Counted from the stretch's first letter, positions 43,820 to 51,847 are shown. The stretch: 64,000 bases of DNA from Thermococcus sp. EP1 (GCF_001317345.1 NZ_JXCG01000006.1:1-64000), one strand, 5' to 3'. Notes: a model not told the origin generated them from the sequence alone. Translations and numbers: made by a program.

Positions 43820-44075
43820 AGGATACCACCTATAGTAATTTACCTAATCCATGAATCTTTTTTAATTTTTGGCAGATGGTTGTGAGAACATTAAGATATG
43901 AATCTGAAGTAGTCTATGATCCCTCCACATTTGATGCCAAAATCCCAGAAAGAAATCTAAAACAAGTAAAATTTTCAGAGTAGGAAAACTCAAATGACGA
44001 ATGTCTTTAAAAATATTTAGAAAGAAGGAAAAAGCCTCTATATCTCCGTTAAGTTCTACAACCATATTTCCCTAA
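43820..44075. other. Gene-poor gap with a possible gene remnant
   Basis: A leftward ATG at 44065 opens 67 codons whose first part (VVELNGDIEAF...KDIRHLSFPTLK) faintly resembles the C-terminal ACT-like domain of NikR/CopG-type regulators, while the rest is hydrophobic and unlike protein of this organism. I see no ribosome binding site. It is more likely a decayed fragment than a gene. Confidence 0.3.
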
Positions 44076-44498
44076 CTAACTTTCTTCAGCATCCCACAAA
44101 GCTAACCCGCTTTCTTTAGGCTTCCTCTCCAATAATTCTCCTAGCAACTCTTGAATAAACACCTCTGCCACGAAAACTTCGCCTTCTACTAAATGACCAC
44201 CAAGCATCTTCCCTTCTTTGTCCCCTAGGCTTACGTGAATATGGGCAAAAGGCTCATCATCTTTGAGACTTATGTTCCCCAAAGCGGAAATAAGTTCATA
44301 AGTCCCCTTGAGCTCAATAACTTTGTATTGTTTCTTATCCTCTTCGAAATATCCAATTTTAGGATCTCTTAGAGTGCCTATCACACTAACAGTGCCAATT
44401 AGCACATTGTGCTTTTTGGCAAACTCATTGATAAAACTTAAGAGTTCCTTTCCTTCCGGTACCCTGAAAAGAAATGCTCTACCCTTTGAAAATCTCAT
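44076..44498 (-). CDS. PPC/DUF296-domain DNA-binding-like protein
   Basis: A 140-residue single PPC domain: GKELLSFINEFAKKHNVLIGTVSVIGTL, the conserved histidines in FAHIHVSLGDKEGKMLGGHLVEG and GEVFVAEVFI. These trimeric proteins bind zinc and sometimes DNA (fused to AT-hooks in plants). GGTGATT precedes the ATG at 44498. Its exact role is unknown. Confidence 0.85.
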   Translation of the reverse strand: MRFSKGRAFLFRVPEGKELLSFINEFAKKHNVLIGTVSVIGTLRDPKIGYFEEDKKQYKVIELKGTYELISALGNISLKDDEPFAHIHVSLGDKEGKMLGGHLVEGEVFVAEVFIQELLGELLERKPKESGLALWDAEES

Positions 44499-44585
44499 GG
44501 TAATCACCTAAATTAAATAGAGGACTAAGATTAATTTAACTTTTTAGGTTGAGGTTTGAAAATAAAATCCAAAAACAAAAGGAGG

Positions 44586-45017
44586 TTAAGTTTTTCCCTC
44601 CTCTAGTTCTTTCTTGAAATATGCATACAACGCGTCATAGAGATAAAATTCCTTTTCTAGTGTCTCATAGTCATCCTTACAGATCATCCTATAGCCTCTA
44701 GCAATAATATCAAGAGCTACTGCCAAAGGAGAGGAGTTCTCAACGTGAGTATCTGCTTCTCTAACTATTTCAGCTATCTTTAACACTGCAGGGTCCGTTA
44801 TATTGTATTTCTCTATAAATGCATCAAAGGAGCATTTTCCATTATGGTGACCCAGTTCAACTCCCTTAAAATCAAATGGTATTCCTTCAGTTATAGTTGA
44901 AGGGTCTGTATCACGCGGTACAAAAATAAACTCGGCTTCGGGATCTATAAATCGTTTTATAAGCCACGGGCAAGCAACTCTATCCACATGGACATGTTCA
45001 CGTGTTACCCACTTCAT
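44586..45017 (-). CDS. ChrB C-terminal-domain protein
   Basis: A 143-residue protein with WVTREHVHVDRVACPWLIKRFIDPEAEFIFVP and LGHHNGKCSFDAFIEKY, the signature of the ChrB C-terminal domain. In bacteria ChrB senses chromate beside the ChrA transporter. No chrA is in the window, so another role, possibly heme- or metal-related, is likely. The TATA-like GTTTAAATATTTC (minus strand, about 45058-45070) and GGTGAG before the ATG support it. Confidence 0.85.
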   Translation of the reverse strand: MKWVTREHVHVDRVACPWLIKRFIDPEAEFIFVPRDTDPSTITEGIPFDFKGVELGHHNGKCSFDAFIEKYNITDPAVLKIAEIVREADTHVENSSPLAVALDIIARGYRMICKDDYETLEKEFYLYDALYAYFKKELEEGKT

Positions 45018-45057
45018 AATACTCACCTTCAGTAATTTACTATATTAAATTGTAGAT

Positions 45058-45071
45058 GGAAATATTTAAAC
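45058..45071 (-). promoter_or_regulatory. TATA box of the ChrB-like gene
   Basis: The minus strand reads GGTTTAAATATTTC here, about 45 bases before the ATG at 45017. Confidence 0.45.
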
Positions 45072-45126
45072 CTATTCTACCAATTAGAAAAGATATAGAA
45101 AACCGCTACTTTACAAAATTAAATGG

Positions 45127-45585
45127 TTAATATTCTAAGACTACCTCCGCATAACTCCTTGGATCTTCCCATATCTTTACCCTAATTTTTTTCACATTTT
45201 CCCCAGCTTTTTCAGATATCCTTTCAGCAAACCACTCCGCTATGAGTTCAGCAGTTACATTTGGCTTGTTGAGAACTACTACCTCATCCTCCGGCAACTC
45301 CAATCGCTTGCCATTTTTCTCGATTATTATATAAGAATCTTTTTTTTCGGTTATCCACTCCTCACTTACCAGAATCTTATGATCCAGGAGCTTTATTAGG
45401 TTACTAAGGTAGTTAAAGTCAAAAATCATTCCATTTTCATTAAGATCTCCCCATATCTCTACATCTACATTATATGTGTGTCCATGAATCCTAAGACACT
45501 TACTCTCATATGGAAGCACCAAGAAGTGGGAACTATCAAAATCCTTATGCCACCCGATTTTTCTCCCAACAATCTTGAATCTCAT
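45127..45585 (-). CDS. 6-pyruvoyl-tetrahydropterin synthase / QueD family
   Basis: A 152-residue T-fold enzyme. Zinc ligands are His20 (DSSHFL), His34 and His36 (RIHGHTYNV); Cys30 lies four residues before, where QueD/PTPS have their catalytic Cys. In archaea this family makes 6-carboxytetrahydropterin for archaeosine/7-deazaguanine tRNA bases or pterin precursors. The ATG at 45585 follows GGTGGG; the frame's earlier starts overlap that site. It lies just downstream of the zinc-finger gene on the same strand. Confidence 0.88.
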   Translation of the reverse strand: MRFKIVGRKIGWHKDFDSSHFLVLPYESKCLRIHGHTYNVDVEIWGDLNENGMIFDFNYLSNLIKLLDHKILVSEEWITEKKDSYIIIEKNGKRLELPEDEVVVLNKPNVTAELIAEWFAERISEKAGENVKKIRVKIWEDPRSYAEVVLEY

Positions 45586-45621
45586 GAATCCCACCATAAT
45601 CAAGAACGAAAAATAGACTTA

Positions 45622-45762
45622 TTAATCTTTTTGGCCATGCTTAATACCTCTTATATCCCCTCTATTTAGCGTATGTTCTTCTAAGATGTGTTTTTTCAAT
45701 TCTTCAAGACTTTTCGCTCTATAGCCACAAAAGGGACATACAAAATTTTGGGTTTCCCTCAT
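45622..45762 (-). CDS. 46-residue C2H2 zinc-finger protein
   Basis: An ATG at 45762 with GGTGAG five bases upstream opens a 46-codon frame ending TAA at 45622. Residues 9-30 read CPFCGYRAKSLEELKKHILE-EH, a classical C2H2 finger (C-x2-C-x12-H-x5-H type). It occupies most of the protein, with a short basic tail. It may bind DNA, RNA or a protein. It is 36 bases upstream of the queD start and the two probably share a message from a TATA box at about 45795-45804. Confidence 0.75.
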   Translation of the reverse strand: MRETQNFVCPFCGYRAKSLEELKKHILEEHTLNRGDIRGIKHGQKD

Positions 45763-45793
45763 ACTCTCTCACCGTGAATACGTATATCCTACA

Positions 45794-45805
45794 AGGTATA
45801 AATAA
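45794..45805 (-). promoter_or_regulatory. TATA box of the zinc-finger gene
   Basis: The minus strand reads GTTATTTATACC about 35 bases before the ATG at 45762. Confidence 0.4.
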
Positions 45806-46517
45806 CCTTGGGAAATATTTACTCTAGTTAGTAGTATTTCAATGCGACATTTATTTCCTTTCTCTCTCAACTTTTACTTCAAATTATTACGATAAATTGT
45901 ATAGCCCCAATTAAAATTTGAGATAATATCTTAATAATATCACCTATGGTTAACGTCTATTAGAATTATATGATATATATTATACTATAATGTTGTTCAA
46001 TTCTAATCCTTACTATTGTAAGAAATTACAAAATATACATTTTTTACTATATTGAGTTGTTCTGAGCTCATGAAACAATTGATTGAACTTAACCCCCTGC
46101 TTATGCAGTCTCTCCAAGAATTTGCAAATGAGTATTGAATAAGCCGGCATCTCAAACAATTTTTATGATTACAAGCCAAGGTGGTAATAATAGTGGAATA
46201 TTAAGCACCTTTATTAGAGCCCACACAACAAATTACAAGGAGATGGAATATACGACGACTATAATCAAGATTTTGGATACCAATCTCATCCAAAAAGGTT
46301 TGCACCCAATATACAGTGAAGGCCTTATTCAAGGTATTTTAAGAAACCAAGAGAATTGCGCGCTATTTGAGAATATGGGCTAAGAAAATTGCTCCACCAA
46401 TAGCTTTCAATGAACATGTATATACACGTATTTTAGATATAAGGCACATTATATCTAAAATTCATGTACAGAAACGAACGTTAAAAACATCGAGAAAAAG
46501 AGGGAAAGAGAGAGTCA
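45806..46517. other. AT-rich gene-poor stretch with decayed frames
   Basis: No gene is supported in about 700 bases. Short rightward frames (46070-46138, 46135-46383, 46367-46549) follow one another with stop codons between them and without ribosome binding sites, which suggests a decayed gene that I cannot identify. ATTAGAATT near 45959 and AATTCTAAT near 45998 form a loose inverted repeat. A perfect 13-bp hairpin is at 46430-46461. Confidence 0.4.
46430..46461. repeat. Perfect 13-bp inverted repeat, 6-base loop
   Basis: ATTTTAGATATAA, a GGCACA spacer and TTATATCTAAAAT form a perfect hairpin-capable inverted repeat, with weaker symmetry continuing outward (TATACACGT left, TCATGTACA right). 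It is in no obvious gene. It could be a regulator or recombinase site, or the end of an old mobile element. Confidence 0.6.
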
Positions 46518-46847
46518 TCATCCCTTCCAAGACCTCCAGAGACCGATGACAAAGGCTGGTGCGAGCAGGAGTATTGGAGTCACGACACTGTGCATATATA
46601 AGTAAAACGATGTTGCCCCAAGGCCAAATGATGCTACGTTCAAGAGAAGCATTAGCCTTTCATCCTTCTGTTTATCTTGTCTCCTTATATCAGAACTAGC
46701 CTGCTCTATTGACCAAAAGGCAAGCAATATATAACCCAGTGCTGCTGGAAGTGCTAATAGCCGCGAAATACCTCCAGAGAATGCTGCTATAAACAGTATC
46801 ACAAGGGATGCTCCAGCATAGAAAATGAATCCGAGTATATCCAGCAT
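46518..46847 (-). CDS. Small membrane protein, unknown
   Basis: A 109-residue protein with about four hydrophobic stretches (IFYAGASLVILFIAAFSGG, LLALPAALGYILLAFWSI, LLLNVASFGLGATSFYLY and VVTPILLLAPAFVIGLW) and a charged loop IRRQDKQKDERL. AGGTGAT precedes the ATG. No family is recognised. It sits at the border of the AT-rich island. Confidence 0.65.
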   Translation of the reverse strand: MLDILGFIFYAGASLVILFIAAFSGGISRLLALPAALGYILLAFWSIEQASSDIRRQDKQKDERLMLLLNVASFGLGATSFYLYMHSVVTPILLLAPAFVIGLWRSWKG

Positions 46848-47027
46848 ATTTTATCACCTCATATTATAACGCATTTAAAGTTTAAAAGCATATCTAATAT
46901 GTCATACCCCTTCCAGAAGGTGGGATAGTATTCTCATCTATGAGAAGTTTCTTTGAGGCTTTTTCATACATGGGCCCAAGTGTATATTTTACTCTGTTGC
47001 TGGCTTAAGTGATAAAATAATAACATA

Positions 47028-47047
47028 ATTAAATAATTATTGTAATT
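47028..47047 (+). repeat. Partition-site-like repeat, copy 1 (half site)
   Basis: ATTAAATAAT followed by TATTGT and a truncated right arm (AATT). The preceding TAAAATAATAA at 47013-47023 also recurs before other copies. Confidence 0.6.
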
Positions 47048-47200
47048 CCCGGTACATTGATCGACTCTCCCTTGTCCTAGATTTTCAAACGAGGATCAAT
47101 AGAACTGTTACTATATCTCCACTAGGAGTCATATCTGTTAATAGCAGTTTAATTCTCTCTCATCCCTTGAATGTCTCTCCCGTTTTAAAATAATAAAGTA

Positions 47201-47226
47201 ATTAAATAATTATTGTATTATTTAAT
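47201..47226 (+). repeat. Partition-site-like repeat, copy 2 (full palindrome)
   Basis: ATTAAATAAT, spacer TATTGT, then ATTATTTAAT: a perfect 10-bp inverted repeat with a 6-base asymmetric spacer. It lies in non-coding DNA 500 bases before parA. Confidence 0.75.
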
Positions 47227-47692
47227 AATGTGATACGTTTTTTCCAGGAGATGCGGCCCTATCAGAAAAGGCCAATACATGCTTGTATAAATTACCTACT
47301 ATCAATGATAATAAAAATTTGATATTTTTTACTATGGTTCATTTTATTAGTGATAATATATTCATTTGTTCTTAATAATAAATCAATAAAGTATAATAAT
47401 CATGAAAAAATTTTATTTTGTAATTAAGAATTATTTGTAGTAATTGATTTATAACTATATTTTTAAGTAAAAAATTAAGTCAAAGTTTGAGAGTTGAAAG
47501 AGCACTCCCTATTTTATAATTATAAAACAATGAGATAGATATCTAAAAATAATAACTGAAACTCCATTCTTGGCCCTTTAAATCAGTATCAAAAACATTA
47601 ATTATCCCTAACAAGCAAGTGGAAAGTCCGGCTACATCTTTGTATCTCTTAGGATAAAACCTCACACTGAAATCCCAATATTCAGCAAAATT

Positions 47693-47718
47693 ATTAAATA
47701 ATTATTGCATTATTTAAT
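47693..47718 (+). repeat. Partition-site-like repeat, copy 3 (at the parA start)
   Basis: ATTAAATAAT, spacer TATTGC, ATTATTTAAT, one spacer base different from copy 2. It ends 12 bases before the parA ATG and covers the expected promoter or leader, so binding there would also regulate the operon. Confidence 0.78.
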
Positions 47719-47730
47719 TATGGTGATCAA

Positions 47731-48513
47731 ATGGCGATTATAATCAGTATTGCTAATCAAAAGGGTGGTGTTGGAAAGACTACAATAAGTCTCAACTTGG
47801 CCCATGCACTGGCTAAAAAGGGTTATGATACCCTAATAATCGATACTGATCCCCAATTCAACCTTACGTTTGCTCTAATCGGCATGAATATAATCAATTA
47901 CAGCGACAACAACATAGGCACCCTTCTAATAGAAAACTCCGTGAAAAAGGCTCAAATTGAGGACGCCATAGTCCACATACATGAGAATCTATCTCTCATA
48001 CCCTCCCACCTAAAAGTTTCTGCGATTGAAAGATTGCTCATGACAGCATACATGCGTGAACAGAGACTCAAAAGAGTTTTAGAGAAAATAGAGGATGAAT
48101 ATGACTTTATAATCATCGATAACCCACCAAGTCTAGGAATATTCTTAATAAACTCTCTTGGAGCCTCAGATTATGTCTTGATCCCAACTGAGTTAGGATA
48201 CTTTAGTGTCATGGGTGTGCAGTTAACACTTGATGTCATCAGGGAGATAAAGTCCACTGAACTCAACCCAGACTTGGAAATCATGGGTATTGTTGCAAAC
48301 AAATTTACACGTCAAAGCAAAGTCCCCCAGGTGAGGTTAGATCAGCTAAAAGAGGCCTATCCTGACTTACCGATAGTTGCCATTTTGCCGAGGGCAGTTG
48401 CAGTTGAGAAGTCTCAAGAAGAGGGTAAGCCAGTTTTTGAATTTGAGCCGAACAATAGAGTATCCAAGGCTTTCTTAAAACTTGCGGAGAGTGTGATCAA
48501 AAATGTCAGGTAA
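47731..48513 (+). CDS. ParA/SegA-type partition ATPase
   Basis: A 260-residue Walker-type ATPase without an N-terminal helix-turn-helix. The deviant Walker A is KGGVGKTT (residues 11-18); the A' motif TLIIDTDPQFN and Walker B DFIIIDNPPSLG follow. It is like chromosomal Soj/SegA proteins, which form ATP-dependent patches on DNA and move partition complexes. GGTGATCA precedes the ATG. The next gene overlaps by 11 bases and encodes an RHH protein, the SegB position. Five AT-rich repeats flank the pair. No plasmid replication or integrase gene is seen nearby. Confidence 0.92.
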   Translation: MAIIISIANQKGGVGKTTISLNLAHALAKKGYDTLIIDTDPQFNLTFALIGMNIINYSDNNIGTLLIENSVKKAQIEDAIVHIHENLSLIPSHLKVSAIERLLMTAYMREQRLKRVLEKIEDEYDFIIIDNPPSLGIFLINSLGASDYVLIPTELGYFSVMGVQLTLDVIREIKSTELNPDLEIMGIVANKFTRQSKVPQVRLDQLKEAYPDLPIVAILPRAVAVEKSQEEGKPVFEFEPNNRVSKAFLKLAESVIKNVR

Positions 48514-48841
48514 AAGTAGAAAGAAAACTTTGCCCAAGCTTCCCTCCATGAGTAGCGAGGTCGTGAGAACCCTAACGGAAGAACCAAAAAACAATAGGAC
48601 AAATGCGAAGAAAGATACCGAGAAGAAGATGAAAACCCTATACATAAGCGTAGACGCGGATAAGTTGCTAAGGCTACTCTATGCTGAAGGTGAAGGCAAA
48701 CAAAATGAAATCTTTGAAAAGGCTATAAAACTGTACTGGGCCCTCAGAGAGGTTTTACCAGAGGAAGAATTTAGAAGATTGGTAAAGCTGGCCGAAAAGA
48801 AGGAAATCGAAAAGATAAAGCGACGACTCGAGTTTAAGTGA
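48503..48841 (+). CDS. SegB-like ribbon-helix-helix partition partner
   Basis: A 112-residue protein. The first about 40 residues are basic and low in structure (GKSRKKTLPKLPS...NNRTNAKKDTEKK), as needed to stimulate a ParA ATPase. Residues about 42-80 fit a ribbon-helix-helix fold (MKTLYISVDADKLLRLLYAE, QNEIFEKAIKLYWAL). Disordered N-terminus plus RHH is the layout of Sulfolobus SegB. It overlaps parA by 11 bases. Its stop codon touches repeat copy 4. It is the likely binder of the five repeats. Confidence 0.8.
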   Translation: MSGKSRKKTLPKLPSMSSEVVRTLTEEPKNNRTNAKKDTEKKMKTLYISVDADKLLRLLYAEGEGKQNEIFEKAIKLYWALREVLPEEEFRRLVKLAEKKEIEKIKRRLEFK

Positions 48842-48866
48842 TTAAATAATACAATAATTATTTTAT
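48841..48866 (-). repeat. Partition-site-like repeat, copy 4 (inverted orientation)
   Basis: On the plus strand ATTAAATAAT, spacer ACAATA, ATTATTTTAT: the reverse complement of copies 2 and 3, with one arm mismatch. It begins on the last base of the segB-like stop codon. Confidence 0.7.
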
Positions 48867-48944
48867 TATTTTATTGTTGTTTTATATTAGGGAATACTTT
48901 TTCTCTCACAATTGATAAAGTTCAAATAAAATTGAGTTAAAGAA

Positions 48945-48980
48945 TAAAATAATAAAATAATAAAATAATTATTGAAATTA
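48945..48980 (+). repeat. Partition-site-like repeat, copy 5 (degenerate)
   Basis: Repeated TAAAATAA units run into ATAAAATAAT, TATTGA, AATTA, matching the left arm and spacer of the other copies and the upstream TAAAATAATAA block but lacking a good right arm. Confidence 0.5.
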
Positions 48981-49091
48981 AAAACTGCTGTATTTGGTTA
49001 TTCAAAGATTCTAGGAGCCTTTAAATGGCTTGAAAATCTCTCAAATAGACTCAAAGCCAACCAAACTAATGATGTAATGATAAAACAAAGC

Positions 49092-49727
49092 TTAAAACTC
49101 ATAGCTCTTAACACTAAAACCAAGACCATTGTTTATTCTCCCCAGCTCAACCACAGTAGTTGCAATCTCTTCAAGGAGCGGTAGAGCCCATGGGATGGCC
49201 TCTTCAAGTGCGTTAACATTCACAAAATAAAATGCCGTTCTCTGAAAGCTCGAGGTAAATGAGAGTATCATTGATAAAGTAGCGAAAACTTCCCTTGGTG
49301 ATTCACTTAATATTAAAAGTTTTTCAAATCCCAAAACAGGGTTAATTATTCGTTTTTCACTATCTAGGTGTGGGAGTGCAACTTCCAAGTACTCTTTTAC
49401 TCTTATATGAGGTTCCTTAAGGGCCAAGTGTCCGATAACATCACCTACGTCCAATGTTCCTCCAATTTTTACTACCTTAATGTCATTCAGTACCTCACTA
49501 TTTAAGCCTTTCAAGTCCATTTTGATCTTGTAAATAGGCAGGGTGTCAAGAGTATCATCTATTATCACCTGGTAGTCATTTTCTTTGGCCCAGATGATTA
49601 ACTCGTACAAAATAACAGCAGAATTAATAATTGGAGAATATTCAATTAACACCGTTTCTCCTTCGCTTACTTCCTCAAAAAGTTGGGGGAAGTTCTTTAT
49701 AAACCCCTTAAGAATATTGGCATTCAT
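49092..49727 (-). CDS. DUF257 protein (degenerate KaiC-like)
   Basis: A 211-residue paralogue of the protein at 21733: both show GE-TVL-E in the position of a lost P-loop, then a strand with DD/EDVLDTLxxYK, then LNDIKVxKxGGxLxVG, and GFEKLLILSES / GLDKLFLLAES. No Walker A remains. The ATG at 49727 follows TAGGTGATG. It borders the partition island and is alone on its strand. Function unknown. Confidence 0.75.
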   Translation of the reverse strand: MNANILKGFIKNFPQLFEEVSEGETVLIEYSPIINSAVILYELIIWAKENDYQVIIDDTLDTLPIYKIKMDLKGLNSEVLNDIKVVKIGGTLDVGDVIGHLALKEPHIRVKEYLEVALPHLDSEKRIINPVLGFEKLLILSESPREVFATLSMILSFTSSFQRTAFYFVNVNALEEAIPWALPLLEEIATTVVELGRINNGLGFSVKSYEF

Positions 49728-49852
49728 AAACATCACCTAGTTTTCGATATAGCATTTGTTTTATAAAAGGATTTTCTTTTAGAATATTTTTAAGCCCATA
49801 TAGCAAAAATCCTCGGAATAATACTTATTGATTAGTTAACGATGATTTTCTT

Positions 49853-51088
49853 TCAGCCACTTTTCAAAAACTCATCTATGGTCTTTGTAAACTTTATCCT
49901 CTTCAAAAGGGCCGAAGATGAAAGCCACTTACCACTACCAAGCTTTGTTTCCCTGTCTAAAAGTTCCATGACCTCGTCCAAGTTGTCTGTCTTTAAAACT
50001 GGTGGAGAATTAAACATTGCCCTAACACTTTCTCTAACAAACCAGACCCCTACGGGGATTTTAAATCCGGGGTAAATCTCCCTAAGAAGTATAGCAGTGG
50101 CTTGTCTTTTTATCCTCTTTAAATACTCAACTGTTGCGAGCATGCTTGCATAATAGCATCCACCTATGCCCGGATAGGTTGTCCTTCCATGATAACCTTC
50201 ATGGTCACCCTCGATAACCACGTTGTCTGCGCCTGGGTTCCACGTGGATCCAGGCCACCATGCTTCCATCCATTCGTAACTCCATTTGGCTGGATATAGT
50301 ATTGCGATAAACAAATTATCATGAAGGCGATATCTGAAGACTAAAATCTCGTTCAAGGGATCGTATTCTTTTATCTCTTTGATGAGTTTCCTCGAAAGTA
50401 TGCTATCTACGGCGGTGATGCTCCACCTCGTGGGAACAAGTCTTCTCCTACCTTTAACACCAAATGCACCAGTGCTAAATATCTTCTGTATGTGTGAAAC
50501 CGGCACACCAGACTCGTAGAGATATGTAACTGCCTCAAGCGCAGGTAGGTCAGTGTCATCATGAGCCTTTTCCACAGGTCTAGGGATTGATGGATTTCCA
50601 AGGATTTTCATCTTAGTAAGAGGAGAACGAGGCCCCTGTGGGGGTTCATGCTCACTAAATGTCATAAAAGGCCTAGGGGGCTTTTTAAGGGCAATTTGTA
50701 CATCCACAGGTTTAGAACTCATTGCCAAAAGCCTTAACTCATCAATAAGTTTATCTTCAGGTTTTTTCACATCTGCTATTTTAATGCCAGTTATAAGACT
50801 CCATCGATACTCAAGGATATCCTCTATTTTCTTCTCAATCCACAGCTCAGGATAGTCAAACACTTGGGTGTCTCCAACTAAAGGTGGTGCGGCTGGCCCT
50901 ATTCTCACATAAGGATAGCCTATTCTCCCGATAAAAATCGATGGAGGGCTAGAACCTTCTACAATTTTTGAGGAAACACGTCGTTTAACCATTAAGGTGG
51001 CCCTGGCCCTAGCTATTACAGGGCAATATGCAAGACCGCACCATCCCCTACCTCTGCAGAGTATACATAAATTCGGATCCAGTTTCAT
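49853..51088 (-). CDS. nreA: NreA-family DNA repair protein
   Basis: A 411-residue Nre protein: N-terminal zinc-binding motif CILCRGRGWCGLAYCP, the DUF650-like body (SSPPSIFIGRIGYPYVRIGP, TFSEHEPPQGPRSPLTKMK) and DUF651-like end (GGCYYASMLATVEYLKRIKRQATAILLREIYPGF). In haloarchaea NreA takes part in repair of DNA damage with PCNA. The last residues TKTIDEFLKSG fit a PIP-like PCNA-binding pattern. The start at 51088 is the best ATG before the zinc motif; it lacks a clear ribosome binding site. Confidence 0.9.
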   Translation of the reverse strand: MKLDPNLCILCRGRGWCGLAYCPVIARARATLMVKRRVSSKIVEGSSPPSIFIGRIGYPYVRIGPAAPPLVGDTQVFDYPELWIEKKIEDILEYRWSLITGIKIADVKKPEDKLIDELRLLAMSSKPVDVQIALKKPPRPFMTFSEHEPPQGPRSPLTKMKILGNPSIPRPVEKAHDDTDLPALEAVTYLYESGVPVSHIQKIFSTGAFGVKGRRRLVPTRWSITAVDSILSRKLIKEIKEYDPLNEILVFRYRLHDNLFIAILYPAKWSYEWMEAWWPGSTWNPGADNVVIEGDHEGYHGRTTYPGIGGCYYASMLATVEYLKRIKRQATAILLREIYPGFKIPVGVWFVRESVRAMFNSPPVLKTDNLDEVMELLDRETKLGSGKWLSSSALLKRIKFTKTIDEFLKSG

Positions 51089-51223
51089 CGAGTTAGTTAC
51101 CCATGTATGTATCGGTATGAAGGGATAATTAAAGGTTATCACAAATATCGTGAACTAATATTTAATATCTCTAAGAAGGGAATAATATATTGTTTAGCAG
51201 TCAACTCGAGAAACTAGAAATAT

Positions 51224-51300
51224 TGGAGCCGGGACCGGGATTTGAACCCGGGACCTGCGGATTACGAGTCCGCCGCCCTACCGAGCTAGGCTACCCCGGC
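51224..51300 (-). tRNA. tRNA-Thr (CGT)
   Basis: Read leftward from 51300: acceptor GCCGGGG, D arm GCCT...GGGC, anticodon stem GCGGA with loop CTCGTAA, T arm CCGGG-TTCAAAT-CCCGG, 3' acceptor TCCCGGC, discriminator T and an encoded CCA. Anticodon CGT decodes ACG (threonine). It is 77 bases with CCA and has no intron. Confidence 0.95.
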
Positions 51301-51327
51301 ACGTCCCAAGGATGTTGATAAAAGAGA

Positions 51328-51338
51328 AATTTATAAGC
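51328..51338 (-). promoter_or_regulatory. TATA box of tRNA-Thr
   Basis: The minus strand reads GCTTATAAATT about 30-35 bases before the mature 5' end. Confidence 0.5.
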
Positions 51339-51342
51339 TTTT

Positions 51343-51759
51343 TCATACCAGTTCCTTGCCTGTAGTAGTCATTACCAGCTTTCCGTGTTTTACTCCCTTT
51401 AAACTTATCAATCGTTCCGCTATCTTTTTCACTCTACTGGCCTCGCCCTTCACCACTATCACTTCAAGACAGTTGTGCTCATCCATGTGAACATGAAGAC
51501 TTGAAATGATCTCATTCACGTAGTCATGTTGCATCTCAAGAAGCTCCTTCACCACATCGGCCTCATCATGGTTGTAGACTATTGTTATAGTGCCTGCCAC
51601 TTCTTTATTCCCTTCTTCCCACTCGTGCCTCACTATAAAGTCTCTAACCAAATCTCTTATAGCCTCACTTCTATTTGCATAACCTTTTTCCTCTATTATT
51701 GCATCAAATTTTCCAAGCAAATCCTCAGGCATTGAAACTCCAAAGCGGATTATTTTCAT
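51343..51759 (-). CDS. nikR: Nickel-responsive regulator NikR
   Basis: A 138-residue protein with an N-terminal ribbon-helix-helix ([35 protein letters not shown]) and a C-terminal ACT-like nickel domain carrying the four canonical ligands, His78, His89, His91 and Cys97. It represses nickel uptake when Ni2+ is bound. GGTGGTGAAG precedes the ATG. No nickel transporter is in the window, so its targets are elsewhere. Confidence 0.93.
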   Translation of the reverse strand: MKIIRFGVSMPEDLLGKFDAIIEEKGYANRSEAIRDLVRDFIVRHEWEEGNKEVAGTITIVYNHDEADVVKELLEMQHDYVNEIISSLHVHMDEHNCLEVIVVKGEASRVKKIAERLISLKGVKHGKLVMTTTGKELV

Positions 51760-51847
51760 ACTTCACCACCGTTGTTAAATAATCGCCTCTAATATTTAAA
51801 TTTTGAGAAAGGAAAAATAGATAAGGAAGGTTAAGGAAAAATAAAAT

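Larger units (their letters stand above)
46848..47730. other. Long AT-rich non-coding region upstream of parA
   Basis: About 880 bases without a supported gene. It contains three of the AT-rich partition-site-like repeats. On the minus strand near 46902-46980 a short open stretch reads like the end of a protein (LGPMYEKASKKLLIDENTIP) but has no start context, so it is probably a remnant. The length, composition and repeats suggest a centromere- or origin-like region. Confidence 0.5.

Noticed and set aside
43862-44065. Leftward 67-codon frame between the KaiC-like and PPC genes
   Set aside because: Weak resemblance to a NikR-type C-terminus only in its first third, no ribosome binding site, poor composition afterwards; kept as a possible remnant.
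46135-46549. Two overlapping short rightward frames next to the AT-rich island
   Set aside because: No ribosome binding sites, no recognisable domain and several stops in the surrounding frames; treated as decayed DNA, not as genes.
46902-46980. Leftward peptide-like stretch upstream of the membrane gene
   Set aside because: Too short, no start context and no recognised family; noted only as a possible remnant.
47028-48980. AT-rich repeats considered as a CRISPR array
   Set aside because: The copies are irregularly spaced, in both orientations, palindromic and surround genes; there are no regular spacers or cas genes.
48972-49184. Rightward frame after the fifth repeat
   Set aside because: It runs into the DUF257 gene on the other strand, has no start signal and its composition is unlike its neighbours.
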